Source of the DNA: Tribonema minus
Taxonomy: Eukaryota > Sar > Xanthophyceae > Tribonematales > Tribonemataceae
Assembly (NCBI GenBank): GCA_017506865.1
Contig: JAFCMP010000171.1
Coordinates: forward strand, 56,942 to 120,941
Direction of reading: 5' to 3'
Length of the DNA stretch: 64,000 nucleotides
Shown in pieces: positions 1 to 9,400 of the stretch; position 1 is the stretch's first letter, and every line of letters starts with the position of its first letter. The notes beneath the pieces were generated by a model. It worked only from the letters and a program-made list of their open reading frames with translations. It searched no databases and was not told the DNA's origin. The position numbers and the translations under genes are program-made.

Positions 1-2604
1 ACTTTGCTGAAGATTTGTCACCCCGACGATGGTGTCATTTGAGAGGATTAACGCGTAGGTGTGAAAGATGCCAGCGCTGGAAACTGCAACTGGCACAGTA
101 TGTTTAGCATAAGCTGATGTTGCCCTTGAGCGGCCAGATCGGGTCTGCCTACTAGAAGGTCATTTAAAACACATTTGGTATAAGTATACTTTGCATATGC
201 TCAGTTTTCACTGACAAGCTTGCCGTTCTCAGAGTTGAAGCGCACCACACTTTATTTGGTCACACACAGAAGAGCAAGAAGGACAATGGTTATCCTCAAC
301 TCAGTAGACGCTTTGACAATGGAGGCTGCAGTGGCCATCACCTCCACTTTTTTGCTTCAAGTATGCTACTAGATAAGGATATACTGTGTAACGAATTTGC
401 TTGCCATGGCACTGCAGTGAATGCCACAGCTAAGCAGTTCACGGCCATTGCAAACCCTCTACAGCATTCATCACGAAGCAATGACTGCCCCGGGAATGCA
501 ATCACCATGAAGCAATGACTGCCATAACACTCTGGCAGTGGCCAGTGACACCAGGCTGTTTATTAGCACCAGAACTTGCCGACAATGGTGCTGAGACTCT
601 GGTCCTCCAGAGTATCTGTTCTGTGTGTAGTTTGGGTCTGTTGTGGTGCCAGGGCACAGTAGCCCAGAATGGGTACAGATGCAGGAATGAACTGCACCAG
701 AATGGATGCATGTAGCAGAATGTGACAGAACACGGATGGATTATATAACTGGTAGGTATATACCTACCAGTTCATGCTACCGTGTCATGTCACCAGCTCA
801 TACTTGGCAGTCGTACTTGTGGGTCATATTTGGGGGTCATACTTAGGGGGTCATACTTGGTAGTAATATTATTACTTAGGGGGTTGAAATTGGGGGTCGT
901 TCTTAGGGGTCGTACTTAGGGGTTATACCCGCCGGCGGGGTCACACTCATTGTGTGAAGGGTTGTATGCTCAAGTTGGGTGACTATTTTGTCTCTCTTTC
1001 TTATACTTCCAAAGCATGCATATGATGTCCTCATATGCAGTCCATCATCAGGAAAGAGAGGTGGTCTCATTTCCTTGTGAGACGCCACGTTTTGCCGGCA
1101 AACCATCCGCCGTTGCCGTCGCCCGTCGGTTTGCCGGTGATTTGCCAGAATGTTCTGCGGCAAGTGTGCGGCGAGCGTAATGAAAGCCGCTTGAGCCGGT
1201 GAATGCTGGCTGACTGCCGAGGTGTCGCCATTTGCATTTGCCGGCTGACGGGTATGAGAAATTGCCAGATCATTGCTAATAAGGGGCTGACGGATGTTGA
1301 GCACCTGACAGCTGTGACCTGAGCTGAATTGTACACACAGCAAGAGTGCGCCTAGGCTGGAGCGATGCAGTGTTGCTGGCGTATGTGGCCTTGAGCTTTC
1401 CAAAGTGCTGCATGCATGCAGTCCGCCATTTGCTGGACTCCACAGCTGAAGCTCTCCAACGGCCAGTCGATTGCCACCTTCTAGGGTACTGCAGCACAAC
1501 TCCAACGGCCGGTCGACTGCCACCTTCAAGGGTACTGCAGCACAACACACGAGCAGAAATCACGCACTTAATCTCAGAGGCTACTAAGTGGGCAACTTGA
1601 AGTGGAGGCCAGGGACGCTGGCGTGCAGATTGTTTTTGTTTCATATGCAGCACTTGTCTTTTGCAGCAGCTTTTGAGAGCACAACTGCAACAAGCCTTAG
1701 GGTGTTCAGAAGCAGTTAGGAAAATGAAGCGTGCTGCGACTTGAACAAAACACAGTTGACGTGATGGGTTTGAGCCAGACCCACTTGTGCGGTTCTGGTG
1801 AGTAAAGCCTCGCAGACCTGAAACCATCACAGGGTCGACACTAGGAGATTCACAGCATTCCGGTCCATCCCGTGTTCTGTCACATTCTGGCAAGTGCATC
1901 CATTCTTGTGCAGTTCATTCCTGCATCTGTACCCATTCTGGGCTACTGTGCCCTGGCACCACAACAGACCCAAACTACACACAGAACAGATACTCTGGAG
2001 GACCAGAGTCTCAGCACCATTGTCGGCAAGTTCTGGTGCTAATAAACAGCCTGGTGTCACTGGCCACTGCCAGAGTGTTATGGCAGTCATTGCTTCATGG
2101 TGATTGCATTCCCGGGGCAGTCATTGCTTCGTGATGAATGCTGTAGAGGGTTTGCAATGGCCGTGAACTGCTTAGCTGTGGCATTCACTGCAGTGCCATG
2201 GCAAGCAAATCCGTTACACAGTATATCCTTATCTAGTAGCATACTTGAAGCAAAAAAGTGGAGGTGATGGCCACTGCAGCCTCCATTGTCAAAGCGTCTA
2301 CTGAGTTGAGGATAACCATTGTCCTTCTTGCTCTTCTGTGTGTGACCAAATAAAGTGTGGTGCGCTTCAACTCTGAGAACGGCAAGCTTGTCAGTGAAAA
2401 CTGAGCATATGCAAAGTATACTTATACCAAATGTGCTTTAAATGACCTTCTAGTAGGCAGACCCGATCTGGCCGCTCAAGGGCAACATCAGCTTATGCTA
2501 AACATACTGTGCCAGTTGCAGTATCTAGCGCTGGCATCTTTCACACCTACGCGTTAATCCTCTCAAATGACACCATCGTCGGGGTGACAAATCTTCAGCA
2601 AAGT
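1..2604. repeat. long inverted-repeat (foldback) element
   Basis: The first ~740 bases are the near-perfect reverse complement of 1865-2604; base n pairs with base 2605-n, with few mismatches. The spacer of about 1.1 kb holds a perfect 22-bp palindrome at 749-770, a run of degenerate GGGTCATACTT-type short repeats at about 800-930, and a ~48-bp tandem duplication at 1453-1549. The ORFs in the spacer and arms look like chance frames and none resembles a transposase, so this is probably a non-autonomous foldback or long-TIR DNA element. The left arm starts at the window edge, so the true left end and any target duplication cannot be judged. Confidence 0.85.
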
Positions 2605-3160
2605 GTGAGTACAATACAAAAACCTTAAGGTCCATGGTAATGGCTCTTGTTTACAGCCTGAGCATCCGCTGCATTCTTCACGGTCACCTGGGACACCCTT
2701 GCCCATGCGCAGCTGCGTGGTACTTTGTTTTTATTGCAAACGCGGGCTTGGCATCAGCCATCCTGACTCCTTCGCTCTGACACACGGAACTGTCACGTTT
2801 GCTGCACACAACAGTTAAACTGTTACTGAGAGCATGCAACCTGCGCAGGCGTCAACTCACTAGAAATGACTAATTAGTACCGTCGGTTTAAGATTCGCTG
2901 ATCGCGTGCAGAGCTGGCGACATCAGCGCACGGCAAATCCTGATTCTACCCCTTCGTATGATAATGAAAACTCTAAGGCTAGGCGCAGTCCTGTCCTGAC
3001 CCTGACCTGTGCTAGTTGTACTCCTAATCCTAACCCTAACTTCGACGACGCAGCGCGCGCATACACCACCAGCCGAGATGAGCAAGGCAGGATGAGGGTT
3101 CGGGGTTGGCAACAGACAGCAGCGCTCCTCCAGATCCAGAACACATATGTCATTACAGCT
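2605..3160. other. intergenic, no gene seen
   Basis: No credible coding region. A short CCTAACCCTAA-like string near 3023-3041 is too short to be telomeric. Small overlapping ORFs on both strands (2888-3220) look like chance frames. Confidence 0.5.
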
Positions 3161-3164
3161 TGCA

Positions 3165-4500
3165 GGGTTGAAGTGTTATGCCGCTCGAGCGCTCAGCTTA
3201 GCCAGTGGCACCTGACTTGAAGCTGCTGCGACGCCGCCAGCTGCCCTGCAAGTTACAGACACATGCAGGCTTCACAAGCTACCAGCTCATTGCTTGCACA
3301 AGCTGTGTGTTCACCATCGGGAGCCGCCACATGACAAATGGAATAGACAAAGTGAAGTGCCCAGGCAAGGTGGCACTCGACTGAGCCAGCGGCACCCGCC
3401 CTGATCTGCTGCAACGTCGCCAGCTGCCACTGGCACTCAAGTTACAAACACGTATTGGCTTCATACCTTGCTAGCTCATCGCTTGCGCAGGCTGCACATT
3501 CACCAGCGGCGACCGCCAATGATGAAAGTTCGTGAGTTGAAGTGGTGCGTCAGACAAGCGCCTGAGCCAGCCTGTGGCACCCGGACCGAGCGGCCGCGCG
3601 GCCGACAGTTGCTGCACATGTCACAAATGCACAAAGGTTTTCAAACCTATCTACTCGTTGCTTGCAACAAGCTGCGCTATCACCACTGGCATCCGCCGGT
3701 CATGACAGCTCGCGGGATTGAGTGTCCGGCAAGATGACTCTTCGGCTGAGCCAGTGGCACCTGGCACTGAGCTGTTGCAACTCCGCCAGCTGCCACGCAG
3801 GTTACAACGCATATAGGCTTCAAATTACCGGCTCCTCGCTTGCACAAGCTGCGCGTTCACCATCTGCCCCCACCAATCATGACAGCCCGTGAGATTGAAT
3901 GGCTATGCCAAACAGGCACCCAGCTGGGCCAATGGCGTCCGCCCCACGCTGCTGCAACATCGCCAGCTGCCGCGCAGATTGCAGACACATGTAGGCCCCA
4001 TGAATGACCAGCTCAGTGCTTGCGCAGGCTGCACGGTCATCAGCGGCATCTGCCGGTCATGACAGCTTGCGGGGTTGAAGTGGTATAATACAGACTCTGT
4101 TGGACAAGCTCTCAGCTGAGCCAATGGCACCCGCCCGACTGTCCGACTGTGCCGCCGCTATTTGCTGCACAAGTTGCAGCTACATGTACATGAAAGACCT
4201 GCTCATTGGTTGCTTAGGCGGCGTGTTCACCAGTGGCATCCGCCGATCACGACAGCTTGCGAGGTTGGAAGTGGTATGGCGGACAAGCGCTCAGCTGAGC
4301 CAATTGCACCCGGCGCCGGAGCCTCTGCGCCGCCGGAAGTTGCCGCACATGTTACACGGACAAGAATGTCCCATGAATGACCATCTCGTCGCTTGCACAA
4401 ACTGCGCGTTCACTTCCGGTTACCGCTGGTCATGACAGCTCAAGTGTTGAAGTGCTACTCCAGCGTGAGACAAGCGCTCAGCGGAGCCAGTAGGGTCCTC
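3165..4500. repeat. satellite array 1, ~180-190 bp unit
   Basis: Seven diverged tandem units share the anchor CTTGCRCARGCTGC, at about 3293, 3482, 3661, 3839, 4019, 4211 and 4392, a spacing of 178-191 bp. Each unit continues with TTCACCAGCGGC, CATGACAGCTCGCGRGTTGAAGTG, GCTGAGCCARTGGCACC and a ..TTACAGACACATGTAGGCTTC.. block in the same order. Divergence between units is substantial, so the array is old. The last unit runs straight into the chromodomain ORF. The same unit recurs at 36826-37290. Confidence 0.85.
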
Positions 4501-5373
4501 GCCGTTGGCCCAAGCGTCTTCGGCGACAAGCCGGTGCAGTCCGGTGCACTGGTCATTGACATGAAGGAGGGCCCCACGCGCGTCACGCGCCACCTGGTCA
4601 AGCTGTGCCGTGACCCCACTGACGACAGCGAGGGGCCGCCCGGCACGCTGTTGGCTGGTTTTGCCCGCTACCTGCTCGCCAAGCATTGGCACGGCCGATC
4701 GCCCGGCTCACTCACTGCCGATGACGTCACCGCCGACCCTGAGCGTCACGGCGTGGAGGCCGTGCTGCGCCATCGCCTTGTAGCGGAGGCGCGCGGCCGC
4801 GGGCAGCGCCTGCAGTACCTCGTGCGCTGGGAGGGCGACGTTGCCAACTCTTGGGAGGACGCGTCCAACATGGACGCGTGCCCTACGGCGCTGCACGAGT
4901 ACTGGACTACGCTGAGCCGCGCCGCCGACTTACGCGATGACTTTGCGATCGACGGCGCCGGCACGGGGGTCGTCAGGAAGGAGCTGCGCAAGGCGGAAAA
5001 GCAGCGTGGCATCGGAGGCGTCTTAGCTGTGTGCGGGCGGGGGTCATACGAGCTCGCGCCCGGCGCGCATGTTGTCATGTCGGCACCCAGTAGCAGCATA
5101 TTGCTGAGCACTGCTGTCAGGGGTATGCAGATCATGGTAGTCTATCAAATGACTGCTTCTGACGGCGCAGTGTACACACAGTGGCATGAAAGGGAAGTCG
5201 TGGGCGTGGTCCAGTCCGCTAGCCGCACACGCAAGCAGGTACCGCGTCTCAGGGTGTTCTGGGTTGATGAGGGCAAGTACTCGTTGCTGTCGCTTAGTGC
5301 TGACACGTATGGCTACGTCACCGCAGGGCACGTGGTTTCTGTGTGGCAGCAGGGCGCAGGTCAATGCGCTTGA
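4432..5373 (+). CDS. chromodomain protein, probable element-derived integrase tail
   Basis: The frame is open from the satellite through 5373. The first ATG codons in frame are at 4432 and 4561, and I use 4432. In the middle (about 4757-4905) lies a chromodomain-like block with the aromatic cage context YLVRWEG, then SWEDASNM and a terminal LHEYW. Chromodomains of this form typically sit at the C-terminus of integrases of chromovirus-type LTR elements or related DDE elements, where they steer integration to chromatin. No integrase core is visible upstream, because the satellite array occupies that space. The C-terminal ~150 residues match nothing I recognise. Treat it as an isolated tail of an old element; a free-standing host chromodomain protein is possible but less likely. 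Confidence 0.5.
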   Translation: MTAQVLKCYSSVRQALSGASRVLAVGPSVFGDKPVQSGALVIDMKEGPTRVTRHLVKLCRDPTDDSEGPPGTLLAGFARYLLAKHWHGRSPGSLTADDVTADPERHGVEAVLRHRLVAEARGRGQRLQYLVRWEGDVANSWEDASNMDACPTALHEYWTTLSRAADLRDDFAIDGAGTGVVRKELRKAEKQRGIGGVLAVCGRGSYELAPGAHVVMSAPSSSILLSTAVRGMQIMVVYQMTASDGAVYTQWHEREVVGVVQSASRTRKQVPRLRVFWVDEGKYSLLSLSADTYGYVTAGHVVSVWQQGAGQCA

Positions 5374-5770
5374 GGGCAACGCAGTACAGTAGTGTAATGT
5401 TCAACTTTGCATATGATAGTCGTGCATAGCATATGTGCGCTGGGTGAGAGACAGTTAGTATATGTGCTGTGTGCAATTCTTGCACTTGTGTTGTGTTGTA
5501 GTCATGGTTGCTTCCCTGTCGTCGGGCTTAGCAAAGCCCTAGGGTGGGTGACTGTGGTGACACTGGGTTGTGTCACCTGTTTCAACGGTCTGTTCTTCAA
5601 GGGCCGTTCCGAGACAGTTCTTGACAGTTACAAAAGTTGAGGTTTGGCTATCACTTCGGAGTGAGCGATAGCCTGAAACACACACACACTTGCTTGAGTG
5701 CTGTTGTGGGTGTCAGTGTGCTGTCTGCTCTGTTTGTCAGTGCTCACGTGCAGTGTCAGCACAACACTAT
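5374..5770. other. downstream of chromodomain ORF, no gene
   Basis: TG-rich sequence. A GC-rich hairpin with a TCGG loop lies at 5646-5673 (GGCTATC pairing with GATAGCC, plus an inner ACT/AGT stem). No coding frame looks real. Confidence 0.4.
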
Positions 5771-6263
5771 AGCCGTCCCCTTCTGGGGTGCCAGGATACC
5801 ATATTCCCCCCCCAATTACCTAGGCTTGGTCCCTCAAGCCACCGATTGGGGCTACAGATCGCGACTATTACGGCTTGCTGCCAACGCTGGTCCGTGCCGG
5901 GTCCTCGGAGGATCGCGACTATTACGCTTCGTGCAACGCGCCTCGGAGTGACTGATCGGGTGGCTGCTGGAGGTGAACGGTTTTGCCGAACGGGTGTGGG
6001 GTTCTCACGGGGAATGATGGACACGTGACTGATCGGGAGGTGAACGGGTTTTGCCGAACGGGTGTGGGGTTCTCACGGGGAATGATGGACACGTGTCTAA
6101 TGGGTGGCCGTCTGGGCGCAAGGAAAGAACCTGCTTCCAACAGGATTCGAACCCGGCCGTATGTAGCGGAACCAACTGTGGTGGTCCTGACTTTACCACT
6201 GAGCTAAAAAGCTTGTGCACACTTGGCAGGGTAGCCGTCCCTTTCTGGGGTGCCAGGATACCA
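5771..6263 (-). mobile_element. tRNA-headed SINE-like unit between 31-bp direct repeats
   Basis: Two 31-bp direct repeats with one mismatch (5771-5801 and 6233-6263, starting AGCCGTCCC) bracket the unit; their length fits target duplications made by LINE-type retrotransposition. The minus-strand 5' end carries a tRNA-like head (6135-6213). The body has a ~54-bp tandem duplication (about 5975-6096) and a smaller repeat of GATCGCGACTATTACG. No poly-A tail is visible at the low-coordinate end, only a G-rich stretch on the minus strand. It lies about 230 bp beyond the stop codon of the non-LTR retrotransposon ORF, which could have supplied its machinery. Confidence 0.5.
6135..6213 (-). tRNA. tRNA-like sequence (pseudo-tRNA, SINE head)
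   Basis: On the minus strand, TAGCTCAGTGGT (6195-6206) is a perfect Pol III A box and GGTTCGAATCC (6143-6153) a perfect B box, 41 nt apart. A five-pair anticodon stem can be drawn around a loop reading CCACAGT (formal anticodon ACA, without the invariant U33), and a variable-arm hairpin follows. The acceptor and T stems pair imperfectly. This looks like a promoter-bearing tRNA relic rather than a working tRNA. Confidence 0.55.
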
Positions 6264-6490
6264 CATGTGCGTTCTCATCTCCATGGTAGCAGGTGGTGGG
6301 CAGTGTGAGCTCACACAACTTATTGACGTCCTTCACAAGCGGGTCGTACTGCCACAGAAAGTGGTAGTTCCGTTGCATGTACTTTTTATTAATTCTCGCT
6401 CAGGGCGCGAAAAAGCCCAGATGATTGGCATCTAGCTGTAAGGAATCTACATGTCGTATGACAGTCTGGAAGTGTCGCAACGACAACCAC
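6264..6490 (-). other. 3' region of the non-LTR retrotransposon
   Basis: Probably the 3' untranslated part of the minus-strand retrotransposon ORF that ends at 6491. No gene is visible, and the element's exact 3' end could not be fixed. Confidence 0.35.
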
Positions 6491-9400
6491 TCAAACGCCG
6501 CCGCCGCCAAATGGCATCTCGGGGTCCTCCCCTACGTCCTCCTCCATGTGCCCCCCCCCCCTGGATTCTGCCATGTGTGTCATGACACGGCCAGAGTACG
6601 CCATGTGGAGCGCTGCCGACAGTGCCGAGCGTAAGCGCGCCAGGGCGATGCCCTTGAGAGCTTTAGGGCGCGCTCCTCCGGGCACTGACATCCTGCTGGC
6701 ATACTCCGTCGCCACAGCCTCCAGCAGCTTCCGCCCCTGCTCCCCGATGCTGCCAAATGACCCTATTGCCAATGTGGCAAGTTTGTAGCAATTCTGATCA
6801 TAATGACCAGAATAGTGGGTAGTCTTGGCGGCCTCTTGGTCGCGGCAGCATCGCTCGGGGTCTGCTGCAGTCTTCGCCGCCCGCGACGCCACCTGTGCCT
6901 CGAAGCAGGTAACGTCCACCATGAGCGGTAGGTGGCGTGTCGGGTCGTCGTAGCCGGTCACCGGGAAGGCGTCGGCAGGCAGCACGATGTCCATCCTGCG
7001 ACTCCCCGGCGGCCCGGCGGACCCCAGAAACGGCGTGTAGTCCTCGTCCACCAGTCCCGTTTTGAGGTATTGCCGCAGGAGGCGCTGCGTGGCCCTCTTG
7101 ACGCTATTGTGGACAATGGTGTCGTGCGCCTTGACGCGTGGCGCTTGACACAGCCGTGCATGCAGGGTGCCGCCCGGCGACTTCCCGCACAGCTTGCAGC
7201 CTGCCGTCTGCTCCTCTACTCCGATGGCGCGTTTGACGGCCAGCTGCCAGGATAGGCCATCGAACGAAGCCGTTGTGGAGTACATGGGCTCGTTGAGGAA
7301 TGCCATGCCGATCGAGTGCATGTGGCGCTGCGACCGGAATCGAGCAAGTGCTTGCGTGCGTTGCGTGCCCTGCGGCAGCTGTTGCAGGTCCGCCTCCACC
7401 TTATCTGCAAGCTCGGTAGCGACGGCATCTGCAAGCGCACTCTGATTGGGGCGCTTCAGGCTACACTGCAACTGCAGAGCACTGGCGTCAAGTACGCAAG
7501 CAGCATCCGCACCAGTGCCACCACCTGCTGTCGGCCGCAGCGGCGGCTGCTGCGTAGGTGGTTGCTGCTGCAGTGGCGTTAGCGCTGGTGGCAGTAAATG
7601 TTCCAGCTTGTCACCTGTTGCTGCACGTAGAGATGTGGCAGCTGTGGCGATCGTCCGCATGAGGGGCAGGCGCGCCACCTCTGCTGCTGCTGCGCCTTGT
7701 AGCATTGCTGGTGTGGAACGCGCAGCGCCTGCATTGACGGCTGCCGCTGCTGCGTGCGCTGGTGCTGCAGCTGTGCCGCCTGCCGTTGCTGCTGCTGCCA
7801 GTGGTGTTGCTGCTGCCGCAGGTGTTGGTGCAGCACCTGCCGCATTGGCCGCTGCCACCGCCATTGCCGCTGTCGCAGCCGGCACGGTTGCGGCGCCGCC
7901 TGCCGACGCTGCTCCTGTTGCAGGTGCTGCAGCAGCCCTTAGGCTAGTAGGGCCTGTAGCAGCTGTATTGCCTATGCCCGCAGCCGCTGCTGTTGATGCT
8001 GCAGTTAGTGATGCCGCCGAGGCCACTTGAGGTGCAACATGTGCTGCCGCTGCTGCAGCAGCCTCTGATGCTGGAGCAGCTGCTGCTGCCGCCGCTGCTG
8101 CTGCCGCCGGAGTAGTTGCGCCGTGCGCCGCCGCTGCTGCTGCTGCCGCTGGTGCCGCCTGTGCTGCCGCCGCGGCCCCTGATCCAGCGGCAGCTGCGTC
8201 GTGTGTTGCCGGAATGGCTGCGCCATAAGCGCGGCCAGCCGCTGATGCAGTTGCCGCTGCCGGAGCGGTCGCGCCTCCACTGGCAACCGCCGCTGCCGCT
8301 GTAACAGTTGCCGCTGCTGATGCTGCTGGTGCTGGTGCTGCTGCCGCTGCTGCCGGTGTCGCTTGTGTTGCCGCATCCTCAGCAGCGTTGTCTGCAGCCG
8401 CTTGAGGAGCCGCCTGCTGCAGCACCCCCGCCCATCCAGAGAGTGCTGGTTGCAGCGCTTGCAACGTGCCCGCCACATACGCAGCATCAGCGATGTCGCA
8501 GGCGCTGGTAATGCCAAGGCCGCCATGCCGTGTTGGGAGTCGCGCTTGCTGTAAGGCTGGGCCGTGCGCTGCCAGATGGAAGTGGGCCCCACTTTGCTCA
8601 AACTGGCGCCAGGTCTGGCCTGGTGGCTGCAGGCCCATTGAGTGCTCAAGCACCCACTGCGTGACCCGATCCCACTCCTTGGCGGCTGGCGCTGTCTGCG
8701 TAGTGGGAATGGTGCGCAGGCAGTACGTCATGCGAGGCACCACGCAGTAGCGCAGTAACCTGAACATAGCCCTCGGAGATGTCAGGCGCGCGCATCGCTC
8801 TGCAAATCGAGCCCCTGCCCCGCCTGCACCCGCTTCCCTGCGCAGCCATGCGTCCACAAAGCTGCTGTGGCCCACCGGCACCCCCAGCAACACAGCTCCA
8901 CGGTTCTGATTTTCATCCGTATCCCCCACTAGCTGAACGCCCAGCTGCTGCAGCAGTTGCCGCTCGTGGTCTGTCACCACATGCCCCCTGCCAGGCAGCG
9001 CGCGTGACTTGGTGAGGTTTAGCTCCAGCCCCACCTCCGCAAAGTGTTGTTTGAGCTGCGCCACCGCCTGTATGTCATCCTGAGTCAGCGTGCAAGCGCC
9101 TGTTCGGACGTTGGCATCGTCCATGTAGGCGCCCATCCGCCTCCGCGCGCGCTGCGCAGCCGCCGCCTCATTGAACCGTTTCAAGCACTGAGCAATGGCG
9201 CCGCAGAAGAGCATCGGTGCCGCGGGGTCCCCCTGCTTAAACCCGCGCTGAGACATGATGATGCGCGTGGAGCCGTCAACGTGCTGGAACAGCAGGCGTG
9301 GCCGAGTGCGAACGTATGTGCCGATGAAGTAGTCGAGGAAGTCCGGCAGCTGTGCTGCTACCCATTCCGCTGCCGCCAGGACGAACACCATGTTGAAGGC

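Noticed and set aside
3005-3045. CCTAACCCTAA-like string, possible telomere repeat
   Set aside because: Only one or two imperfect units; no array.
6135-6213. Functional tRNA gene
   Set aside because: Acceptor and T stems pair poorly and U33 is missing; the boxes and flanking repeats favour a SINE head.
7754-8511. Cys-, Leu- and Ala-rich plus-strand ORFs
   Set aside because: Antisense shadows of the LINE's Ala-rich tract.
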